Shown: one piece after another, positions 32,751 through 43,600 of the stretch
Position numbering within the stretch: position 1 is the stretch's first letter
Layout of the letters: each line of letters opens with the position of its first letter
Source of the DNA: Geosiphon pyriformis
Lineage: Eukaryota; Glomeromycota; Glomeromycetes; Archaeosporales; Geosiphonaceae
NCBI GenBank assembly: GCA_016748015.1
Contig: JAAOMT010000617.1
Span: 442,635 to 506,634 of the forward strand
Direction: 5' to 3'
DNA: 64,000 nucleotides
Made by a program: the position numbers and the translations under genes
The notes under the pieces: model-generated
Database searches by the model: none
Seen by the model: only the letters and a program-made list of their open reading frames with translations
What the model was told of the DNA's origin: nothing

Positions 32751-33516
32751 TATTACAGATGATTCTTTGGTTGTTGAAGTAAATAACAAACCCATAACTT
32801 GGTGCTCAAAGCTGTTGTCAATAATGGAAATCTGAAGATGTATTTATTTGAAGGTTTTGGTTAAGTCTTTTGTATAATGGACAGAGATTCAGTGATAATA
32901 GTTTTTATCCATAGCTTCCTGAAACCACAGTTTTGTCAATTTTTTTCTCAGCATAATGGCTGGTGTTTCTCCTAGTAAGCTAACCTCAATTGAGTGTCCT
33001 ACCCTTATTTCTGGGTTTTTTACCAGTACTATATCCTGACGTCAGTATCCCATGCATTAATCTTCAATAGAGTTAGTAATAACAACAATTAAGACAAGAA
33101 AATAAAAGAAATGACATAAAGAAATAAGCCAAGACAATACACAAGTTAGTATTCATCAATAGCTGTGATCAAGAGCTATTGTTCCAGTGTGGTTAAGTAT
33201 CAATTGCTATCAACATGGAGTGTTGATAGTGAAGAGTGGATTTGGATGGTAAATAATTTATTTATTCAATATTTGTAAATAAGAGATTTCTAATTAAAGA
33301 ATTTTTCTTTTTCTACTTCTAATGCTACTGCTATATATACATAATTGATGTTTTACAAAATCATTCACATTTCCGAATGATGTGCTATGATTTTTTGAGC
33401 AATATGCTATGATTTCTAATATTGCTCCACATTGCTGAGTAATGTGCTCATGTGCTAAATACTATTCTCTCATTGGTCTGCTATTTTCTATATCTGTTTT
33501 CTTTTTATGAGTAACA
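32751..33516 (-). repeat. 5' LTR of B-inner
   Basis: 766 bp; the low end is TATTAC (TGTTAC mutated), the high end GTAACA. It retains only about 2.5 of the U3 repeats (33350-33465) against five in its 3' partner, which accounts for the length difference. Stem-loop at 33157-33181. Confidence 0.85.
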
Positions 33517-33729
33517 CTGGCCATTACACTGAGAAAAAAATTGATGAAACTGCAGTTTCAGAAAGCTATGGATAAAAACTATTACCACTGAATCTCTGTC
33601 TATTATACAAAGAACTCAACCAAAACCTTCAGATAAACACACCTTCAGATTTTCATTATCAACAACAGTTTTGAGCATCAAGTTACAGGTTTGTTATTTA
33701 CTCCAACGACCAAAGAATTATCTGTAACA
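33517..33729 (+). repeat. B-solo LTR, right part
   Basis: Continuation of the plus-strand LTR begun at 14324, starting with the duplicated target CTGG and ending ATCTGTAACA. Adding the two parts gives about 866 bp, the normal family B LTR length. Confidence 0.8.
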
Positions 33730-35060
33730 ATATTACTGTGCAGACTACAGATGAACTGGTTCAAAATCTGCAGTTCTGTGAAATAGGCTGCATCAATTGC
33801 TTGAATTTAGCACAAAGTCTAATAAAAGCATTCTAGGTAGGTAATAACAGCTTTAATATCTCTTTGTTTAATAATAGTGAAAGTATTGGCTAAGCAGTTA
33901 ATACTGTTATTATTACTAAAATATCTTAAGAACTCAAGTTTAAACACATTAAAATCTTGGGATTTATTTGTCAAGCTTTAATATCACAAGTTAGCAGTAT
34001 TCTGAAAAAAGTATGAGATGGTTTATAATACTCTGGTGTTATTTTATTCATTGGCTGCAATGGCTTTTTTCACATTATTTAGCCATGTTTGTATGTTATT
34101 CTTTTTGCCAGTAAATTTTTCTAGTTTGGTGATAAGTGCATAGGCCATTGGTACTGTAATTGGTTATTGTAATGAGTTTGGTTGTTGTTAAGGTTGTGGC
34201 TGTGACTGGATTGTATGACAATTGGTACAATTGATGGTAGATTAATTACAATTTCTGAAGGTAAGTTTGGTTAATTAATAATGACAGGGCTCAAATTGTT
34301 CTAATTTTGCTAAGTTGAAACAATCAGAGTTTGAATTTTTGGGTTTTTTGGAATCAGGTATTGATAATTAAATTTTTGATTGTTATCTTCTTCTTTTTCT
34401 AATTCTATTACTTCTTAAGGACTAACAGTTTCGAAATTGGGTTGATATAACAGTGATTGAAATTCTAATAGCATAAGTGATTGTGATTTAAATTCTTTAA
34501 AATACTTATCATATGTTTCTAATAGGTTGGCTTTTAATTGTTTACTTGGATATAAAATTTGAGCTACTAGTGTTTTCATGTTTGATATAAAGACACTTGC
34601 TAATAAAATATTGATGGTGTTTTTAGGTCTATAATGATATGATAAATAGATTGATAACTTGACTTTTGGTTTTTTTTAAGTAGATAGTTGTATTCTTTAA
34701 GAGGTTACTATTGAGGTTTGTAGTTTTCCTTTACTTTTGTTTGCATAGGTAATTGGATATCTTTGTTGGATGTGATTTTCAATTTTTTTATTAATTTCTA
34801 TAATAATTAATGCAAAATTATGAATTACTGGTAAACTAGTGTTTTGAATTAATTTGTTGTAGAAATTTTCCCTTGTAAATTTGGTATCTACTAATTCTCC
34901 TAGATATAATAAAATTTTTTTGTTGACATAGAAATTAAAAGCTAATTCTGCTAATAAATAATTGCTGGTTAATTCCAAATATTGACAGTAGTATTGGAAT
35001 AAGAATTTGGCGAATTCTAAATGATTTGTTTTTATTATTTCTAATTCTGCCATTTTTGGA
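33730..35060 (-). pseudogene. Gag N-terminal region, B-outer
   Basis: Resumes the gag interrupted at 14323. The clearest part is a 118-residue frame, 34697-35053 (ELEIIKTNHLEFAKFLFQYYCQYLEL ..), collinear with B-inner 32331-32690. The middle is AT-rich and broken by many stops. Confidence 0.7.
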
Positions 35061-35101
35061 TAGTTGTTACTAGTGCTGGTTTTCTATAAGATTATACTTT
35101 A

Positions 35102-35113
35102 CAGAGAGCACCA
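35102..35113 (-). promoter_or_regulatory. tRNA primer-binding site, B-outer
   Basis: TGGTGCTCTCTG on the minus strand beside the LTR end, as in B-inner with one substitution. Confidence 0.65.
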
Positions 35114-35115
35114 AA

Positions 35116-35268
35116 TGTTACAAATGATTATTTGGGGTCTCAAATTAAATAACAAATCCATAACTTGGTGCTTAATAATTGAATTATATTAGTAATATCT
35201 GAAGGTTTTGGTTGATCTAAAGGTTTTCATAATCTGAAGGTTTTGGTTGAGTCCTTTGTATAATAAGT
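35116..35268 (-). repeat. Truncated 5' LTR of B-outer
   Basis: Starts TGTTAC and matches the R/U5 end of family B LTRs for about 150 bp, then stops abruptly in AT-rich sequence. U3, TATA and the repeat array are missing. Confidence 0.7.
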
Positions 35269-36120
35269 ATTTGTTTAGAAACCAGTTTCAAAAGTCTTAA
35301 AATTGTTTACTAAATTGTTTTTAAACAGAGAAGCAAATTAAACAGAAGAACAAAAAATTAAGTACAATAAAATTTAAATTGTTTCTGTTATGTACTATAA
35401 AATATTCTTTTAATTGTTATAACAAGTATAAATAATTATTTATACAATAGAAAACAAGTGAATTTTGACAATTTTACAGAAAACACTACTTTTATGTTAC
35501 AAGTTAAAGTAATAAGCTAATGAATAGCAAAAGAAAATATAATTATAGAATAATAAAAATAATCAAAGAGAGAATTTTAATTTGCTCTCTTATTAAAAGA
35601 ATAAAAATTCAATATGTGTAATCAGTCTTATAAAAATCACAATTGTAAATCTTTCTGAAAATTTAAAGATAGAAAAATAGTTCATAATTGTTAACAAAAT
35701 AATATTACTAGTATTATTTTATGCTTTAACTCAGCAATTTTTAGAATTAATAACATATATTATTGTGTTTTTCAATTGTTTTTTTATTTAAGGAATTACA
35801 AAATCAAACAATTGTTTTTCAGATTAATTCTAACAATACAAATTAAAAAAAAAAGATAAAGTATATAAATGCTAACAAGTAATTTTTTATTCTAAAATAT
35901 TTAGATATTTAAAAGAAAAATAAATAATATAAGAGAAATTAATTGATAATAAGTTTTATTTTATTATTTTTATTATGTTTTTTTTATAGTTAAAGAACTT
36001 AATACTTATATAGCTATTGAAAATAGTCAATAATCAGATTAATGACTAGTTCAATAATTAGATCAATAATTAAGTCAATAATCAAATTAATAATCAGATT
36101 AATAATTAAGTTAATAGTTA
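35269..36120. other. AT-rich spacer, no gene seen
   Basis: Very AT-rich, with imperfect short repeats such as AATCAGATTAATAATTA near 36030-36120. No reading frame with plausible composition. Confidence 0.6.
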
Positions 36121-37830
36121 GATTATTGATTAAAACTTTTTTATTCTTTGTTTTAATTATGATCATAAAAATAGGAAAAAAAAGTTTTTAATAATTTAGT
36201 TATTAAAATAATCAAAATATTAATAAATTTAACTTGCAAAATTAAACAATTAATTTAAATTCCAAAAAATAACAATTTAAAATTAATTATAAAATTAATA
36301 ATAAAAACAACAAAATAAGTAAAAATATAATAACAAAAAAATTAATAAAACAAAAGTCTTAATATAGAATTTAATATTAATAAACTAAAATTTAAAAATC
36401 TTAAAATTAAATATTAATTTAAATAATAACTTAAAAAAAGAATATTTTACAATTTAAAACTAAATAATTTGTATTTTAATTCTTAAAACAATATTAATAT
36501 TTAAAAGTTTTTATTAAATATAATATTTTCTTAAAGTATTTAATAATTATAATATTTAAATTTTTTTAAAACCAAAAATAATAATAATATATTGTAGATA
36601 TTAAACAAAATTAAAAAAATTAAAAATTAATTAATTTGGCTTTAAAAATATTTTAAAAAATAATAACTTTTTTTAATTAATAAAAATAATAATTTTAATA
36701 CTGTTTTTATTTATTAGAATTAACTAAAAAATTAAAACAGCCATAATTGTATCAAAAAACATTAAATAAACAATAATATATTACTAAATACTAGCAAATT
36801 TTAAAAAATTTTACTTAAAATACCAAAAATATTTTAATATTTACAACAGTAATATTTTTAACTATGTTTTATAAAATAACAATAACAAAAAAAACAGATT
36901 TAAAAATTACCAAAAATTTGACAATTTTAAGATTAATAAAATAAATAAAACTAATAAATTTAATTAAAAAAACAGTATTTAATAAAATTTAAAAAACAAA
37001 CTTTATACAAACAGTTTTATATTGTTCTTAAACACACACTTAATATTAAAAAAATTATATATAAATTAAAAACAGTTTTAATAAGCCAATTTAATTTTGA
37101 ATAATAAATTAAAAACTAAAATAAAAACTATTTATTTAATAAATTTTAATAACTAATAATTATTTTTCAAGTATTATTAAAGACAATATTATTAAAAAAC
37201 AATAAAAAAAGCTTATTTAATTAATTTAATCTTTAAAATCAAAAAACTTAATAAGTTAATTAGTTAAAAACATATGCAAAAACATATTTTAAAACTAGTA
37301 AAAATTAACCAAAAATTAATATAACAGCCAAAAATTAATTTAAATTAAAATTAACTAATATGTTTTTATTATTGTTTAAAATAAATTTTTTTTCTATTTA
37401 CAATTACATAAAATTAAATATTATAATTAATACAAATAATATAAAATTGGCAAAAAAGCCAAAAAAAACCAAAAAATATAATTGGCTTTAAAACAATAAA
37501 ATTAGCATTAAAAACACCAAAAAGATTTTTTTTAAAAAAGTTGTTTTTTAATTATTCTGGTTTTTTTAATTATCTAAGCAGTAATAAAAAAAATAAAAAA
37601 ATAACTTGGTTATTAACTTTTTATTAAATATTTTAAAGTTTTTAAAAAAACAAAATAATATATATTTTTAAATTAATAAAAGATTAATTAATAATTATTT
37701 TATTTAAAAAAAGTACTTTTATAAAGTATTATTAAGTAGTCTTTATAATTATAAATATTTTATTAATAAAAATATTATAAATTATAACTTTTTTATTTTT
37801 ATTTTGATTGTAATCATAAAAATAAAAATT
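36120..37830. repeat. E copy 1: decayed AT-rich repeat
   Basis: About 1.7 kb, nearly all A and T. Stretches align with 46020-47428, for example the CTTAAAACAATATTAATATTTA block at 36481 and 46333, and the segment 36890-37170 with 46820-47110. Compared with copy 2 it carries many C-to-T and G-to-A differences. A TTATTCTTTG..TAATTATGATCATAAAA motif occurs near both ends. Probably an old transposon; class unknown. Confidence 0.5.
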
Positions 37831-37898
37831 TTATAAATATTTATTTAAATTAAGATTAAAAACTTCTTTCTTTTCTTTATTCAAAAATCCCAAAAAAG

Positions 37899-40675
37899 AG
37901 TCAAAAGTTTTTTTGGAAGAAGTTTTTTTACTATTCAGTATGATAAATCAAAACTGTTTTTCGATTACGAAACCACTGTTGGCTTTGTTATTGCTGTTAT
38001 AAAGAAGACTATTAAAGTTTCTGGTTCTGAAGGTGGCTTTAAGACTGTTGCATTGAGGAAAAAAAGAAAGGGAGATGTTTTGAAAAAGAGTTTTGATAAT
38101 AAAAAGGTTACTACAAAAGCTTCTGGTGCTCGTTCATGGAGTTCTGAGACTGGTAACACTATTAAGTCTGAGAGTATTGACATGGAGAAAGAGTGCTTGG
38201 TTGAAGAAACTAGTGTTGACTATGGTAAAAATAGTACTTTCACAGAAGGAGATCCTGATCAAATGCCAAAGAGTTTGCATGTAAAGACCAAGAAGGTATT
38301 AGGAAAGCCACTGGGTGTGATTAATTATAATACTGTCAATACAGAAGATGATATGTTGGATGATTCCTTCCTTATTCCACTGTTATGGTTTAAAAATTTA
38401 GCAAAAGAATCATAAAAATAATATAAACTATTTAATCATAATATAGCACAGTAATAATCTTAGAAAGATAATGATTAACATAGTAGCAAACATCATCTTG
38501 TGATAGTGGCAAGCACCAGTTCACAATAGCAGCCAACACCAACTGGTGATAGCAGCAAACACCAGATTGAAATATCAAAAAAAAAGTATTACAATGTGTT
38601 TTCTCATAGAACTACAAACATGTATATATACAGTAGTTTTAATATTGAGAAAAAAGAATCAAGTAATAAAAATCATAATTTATCAAGCAATAGATCCAAT
38701 TTTATCCAACAAACTCTACTTTAAATTATACTTTCAAATTAAATATCCCAAGAAACCTTTAAATCAAAAAAAAATGAAAAAGAATATTTAAAACTGAATT
38801 ATCACAACTCAAAGTATTAAGAAACTTACTTGTATTATTTATTGAATGAAACTATCATTCATCAACTGAATTCCTTGAAAGAATAATCCTTGATCAAGAT
38901 TATTCATATTGTTACTAATTGATAAAAGCTTTATTGTAAGAATTAAGAAAAGCATTAAAGGTCATTAACATTCTGTGTTTTTAGATTAGAGAAACACATT
39001 AGGGAATTGCAAGAATAGCCTCAGAGAAAACCTCAGACAGTGGGTAGATTTCAGTTCAGCCTCTGAGAAGGAGTACATAAACACACACAACAATCAAAAA
39101 TTGAAGAATAACTTACATTGCAATATTAAAAAGAAAGCCTTCAGTATAACAATAATATTATTACACAAATAGAATTGAAGAACTTATGAAAGACTGATTG
39201 CAATTAAAACGAGATATCGGCAATTAAATATAACAAGAAAACCATTCCATAACACCATTTTTTTTCCTGTCAAGCCATCTGTTTAAGTGTCTGTTCACAA
39301 GTCTTTTGCTTTAGATATTAATCTTGTGGCAATCACTAGAAAGTCTTCTCAGGAAAAATTAAGTTTTATCAGAAGAATTTTTTTAAGTGTGAATGGTTTT
39401 GGGGGGGGCCTCCACTCCCTTAAAATTTGGTGGAATCATTCATGCAACTTTCACATCAGAAGAGGCAATAATGGCTGTGGCTAGATTAGCAAATAATCAT
39501 GGTGTTGTAGTAAATACTGATCTTAAGCACTCTGGCAACAATCATACAAATTGGGCAATTGTAATGAAAGAAATTCCTGTGGGAACTTCCATGAAGGCTG
39601 TGCACACTGCCGTGTCCGAATTTGGATTGATTAAGTTAATCAAAATGCAACTGGGGTCTGTGGCAAAAAGCAATTGTCGAATTAGAAGATCAGAATCAGG
39701 CTAATCTCTTGGCATCCAAATGGTCTATCCTTATTGGAAAAGATACAGTACATGTAATGTTGACAAACAGACATGGGATTCCAGGGATGAATTCAAGATG
39801 CTGCTATACACTCTTTCTGTAGGAACAAATGTTCATGACCTTTGGGATTTTGTTGGTTCAGTTGGTGAAAAAACATATGTTATTGATTGTAATCCTGTTA
39901 GCTACGTCCATGTTTGCTGTACCACTGTTTGCTTTGGATCTGAATCTGATCTGGTTAGTGCAATAGCTGCAATCCCAGTTATAAAAAAGATTGGTTTTCA
40001 CTGGTCTTGTCTCTCTTTGGCATTGTGCTTAGTCTGCAGGCTTCCTGGTCATACATTTCTTAATTGTGTTTCAGTTAAGGTTGGTTCAACCCTGAGGGGC
40101 AGAAAAGCACCTCTTTCTGCTCAGAATCAGGTCAAATTGGTGACTATCTATGCTCAGAAGTCCATGCCCATTCCTCATCCATTGGCCTTCAGTAGTAAGA
40201 CTTGGGGATCAGTTATTGGTGCTCTTCCGGTGCACAGTTCTTATGATGCTGGTTCATTTCTTGGTTCTGACAATGTTGGTAAACCTCTTCCTTCTGTTGT
40301 GAATGATTTGGAAAAGCATTTGGTAAATATTGAAAGTGGTCTTATTAGTCTCGCGGGACAAATTGGTGAGTTGGCTAAGAGGTTGGATTCACTTGTGCCA
40401 GTAGTTTCCCAGTTTAGCCCTGGATGTTAACTGCCAATGATCCCTCTATCACAGAATTAAGGGGAGGATATAGTAATAGGAGTGGGCTCAGGTGAGACTA
40501 TCGGTGATGAGACTACTACTGCTACTGCTATGGTAAAGGACTTGTCTGCATCCCCCCATGTTGTCAAGTTAGAAAATATGTTGGAAGACCTTGCTGCTTT
40601 GGTGCTGAGTTTGTCTGCTCATTTTGACGGATTGGTTCTGGCTGGTGGTGTGATTTCACAACCTCCTTTCCAATA
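37899..40675 (+). pseudogene. LINE ORF1, split by a solo LTR
   Basis: The upstream part reads FFGRSFF .. YDKSKLFFDYETTVGF and continues (38053-38380) through a Lys/Ser-rich, acidic region. After D-solo it resumes at 39255 (VHKSFALDINLV .. SSQEKLSFIRRIF). It then runs through an RRM-like part (NTDLKHSGNNHTNWAIVMKEIP) and, in 39720-40430, a Cys/His segment (CLVCRLPGHTFLNC, CCHC type) and a helical tail (DLEKHLVNIESGLISLAG). It probably bound the LINE RNA. At least two frame shifts are present. Confidence 0.75.
38381..39254 (+). repeat. D-solo: solo LTR of a fourth family, inside LINE ORF1
   Basis: 874 bp, TGTTATGG..CCATAACA (8-bp inverted ends), flanked by CCAC (38377-38380) and CCAT (39255-39258), a 4-bp duplication with one transition. 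U3 holds about three units of a 24-25 bp repeat (ATAGCAGCAAACACCAG type, 38497-38570), TATA ATGTATATATACAGTAG (38620 on), and a perfect 8-bp stem-loop at 38881-38905. Removing it rejoins the ORF1 reading. Confidence 0.82.
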
Positions 40676-43600
40676 AGTAGTCTTATTTGGAAAATTGCTA
40701 CTTGTAACATTAAGGGTATGAATGTTCCTGCTAAACAAAATAATATTGTTTGATGGCATAGAGATATGAACAATTTGGTTTTGATTTTCACAGAGACTAA
40801 GTTGAAGGATAAGGTTTGTCCATGGATGGCTACCAAATTTGGTGGTGTTCAAGTTTTCTTTTCTGGTTTGAACTCTGGCTATGTGAGTGTTGATGTGGCA
40901 ATTGTTATGAACAACTCTTTGGCTAAACATGTGTGTAAAGTTTCTGAGGTTCTGGGTTGTCTTCTTTGCATCAGATTATTTTTCAAAAATAAACTTTTGG
41001 TTTTGATTTTGGGGCTCTATACTGGTGCCTTCCTGACTATTCAATTTTCCCAGGCTGTTAAGATAAATTCTCTGATCGCAAAGGCTGTAAATGAATCTTC
41101 TTTTGTTATTCTTGGTGGTGATTTCAATGAGGATGGATCTCATAGATGTGCTAGTTTCAAGAAATGTTTTGATCTGGGTTTAGTGAATTCTCTGGATGAG
41201 AGTTCTTTTGTGAAAACACCCACATAGTATAACTTTTGTGGTGTTGAAAAAACAATTGATTTTGTTTTCATATTTTCAAATTTGGTTAATGCAGTAGTGG
41301 ATTGCAGTATGACTGATGTTTTGGAGCACTTTGATACTGATTACAATGCTGTTACTGTTTCTGTGAAGCTGGGGGGTCTTTTGGATGTACAACTTTCTTC
41401 ACTCTGCAAACAGGTGAACAAAGACCATTGGAAGTTTGATGTTAAAGATGCCGATGATTTGAAATAATGTGAGTTTAAGGCTGCCTCGGCTGCCAATGCT
41501 ACTGTGCTTTTGGATGCTTTTGTTGTGGCTCAAAGGTTTTCGGATTTAGATGAATTGTGGGACATTATTCGCAAAACTATGATTTTCTCAGCCGATGTGT
41601 CTTTCAAAAAAAAATGGTTTAAGAGTTATGATAGTGTTTTTACTAAAGTGTCTTCTTGGTTTCACAAGTTGGAATTGTTGGTGTTCAAGCTGGTAAAGGC
41701 TTCTTGTTTAGCTTCCTGTGAGAATTTTGAGTTGCTGTTGGAAACATGGAACAGACTTGATTCTGTGAGTGCATCAGAGATGAAGTCCTTGTTTCTCTTG
41801 GGTTCTAGTTTTAATGTTGTTCATTTTGTTCTGGCCAAGATGAGAAAATCTTACCACTTATCCAAGTTGCTGAAGTCCCAGTGGGCTGAGGAATCACGTA
41901 TTAAGCAAGCTATTGACAGTAAAATAGAGAGTTTTGAGTTGGATAAGGGTTGTACTATCAGAAGTGTGTTAGAGCATCCTTTTTGCAAAGTGGTATTAGA
42001 TCATTTAATTGTGAATAATGAGCTGATCTTAGAGCCTGAGTTGGTTAAATCTAAGGTGGATGAGATAATGGAAGGATGGACTCAGAAGCATGGAGTGGTG
42101 TCTGACTTTTTGAATGATTGGAGTTGTTAATATAAGCCCTTGGATTATGTTTTTGATGGTGCTTTTTCTGATGTAATATATGTGATTGGTTTTGATGAAA
42201 TGTTGGCTGTCGTTTCAAATCTGCCTGATGGGAAAGCAGCTGGTCTTTCTGGCATCTCAAACAAATTGTGGAAGCACTGTAACAAGTTAGTTTTGGATAT
42301 GCTTTTGGTGCTTTTAAATTGTTGCTTGGTTTGTGAATCTGTTCCTAGTCCTTAGAGGGAGATCTGGGTCTCAATGATTCCTAAACTGTATGAGTGGGAG
42401 GGTGTTCTTACAAACACCCATTCTATTGTGTTGATAGAAACAGCCTACAAAATACTTTCCAAGATTCTCTCAGACAGGATTTCTTTAGCTTGCAGCAAGT
42501 TTGATGTTCTTTGTGACGATAACTTCTCTGTTTTGAAAGGTACAACAATGCAGTCTCTCATTTTTGCCATTGGTTCTGTGGTTAAGAATGCTTTGAAAAA
42601 GAACTGGGAGCTGTAGCTGGTTTTACAGGATATGTATAAGGCCTATGATTCTGTTGGTTGAATACATCTCAGAAGGAGTTTAGTTAGAATCAAAATGTGT
42701 AACAGGTTCATTAGATTTTTTGGTGAAATTTACAATGGTCATATCAATAGGGTGATGACTGACTTTAGTTTGACTAATGGATATCATGTTCATGATGGTT
42801 TGGATCAGAAGAAGGTTTTCTCGCCTCTTCTATGATGCATTTTCTATGATTTACTTTTGTGCAAGGTCAAGTGACAAAAGAGTGTTTGTGGATACAGGTT
42901 GAATTCTTATTTTATTTCCAAAACTGGCCAGGCTGAATCTCAGGCTGGGTTGACTTCGTTTTTTGTAGCAGGTGCATTTGTTGATGATACCATATGGATT
43001 GGTAGTAGCCAGGCCACTACACAGCACATACTCAATATAGCTAGTGAGTTTTTTGAATTTAATGACATTTCTATTAACCATGATAAGACTGTGGCTATTC
43101 TCATCAACTGTTGGGTTGAGTCCCCATATCTAACTGTCAGTGGTTTGCCAATTTCTATCACCAAGAAGAGGGAATCTTACTGTTATCTGGGCATTTTTTT
43201 GTCATCTGAGGGTTTGTCAAAGCCTAGTTTGGCTAAGGCTCATTTGGACATTCAGTTTTTTGTTAATCTTGTCATGAGAAAGACAATTTCAGATAAGCAT
43301 TTTGTGTATTTAGTGTCTGCTACAGGACTCAGTTCAGTTATATTCCTTTCAGTGTGTGTAATAAGTGAGATGCTTTAATTCGAAAGGGTCTGAAATCTAA
43401 ATCTGGTCTTTCACATAACTTTCTGAGTGATGCAATCTATCATCCTTCTTTGTATCATTTAAAATCTTTTGAGCAGATTCAGGCTGAAAGCAAATCTGCT
43501 TCTGTGGTTTCCTTTGCTAATTCAATTGGAATCTTAGATTGGTTGTTTTCTTACAGGTTTTATGATCTTCAGATTCTCAGTTGGTGTCCTTATCACTTTT

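Larger units (their letters stand above)
14981..33516 (-). mobile_element. B-inner: Ty3/gypsy family B with nested insertions
   Basis: A complete minus-strand element: 5' LTR 32751-33516, PBS, gag, protease, Cys-rich block, dUTPase, RT, RNase H, integrase, ORF3, 3' LTR 14981-15846. It is interrupted by A-nested (19129-26704) and C-solo (26886-27731). Without them it is about 10.1 kb. The target duplication is CCAG (14977-14980) and CTGG (33517-33520). Sister LTR 6714-7605 has CCGG there, so both copies are one CpG transition away from the original. Confidence 0.85.

Noticed and set aside
35400-37860. Possible mitochondrial or centromeric insertion because of extreme A+T
   Set aside because: No organellar genes or tRNAs; the stretch aligns with another less decayed repeat copy, so repeat decay is the simpler reading.
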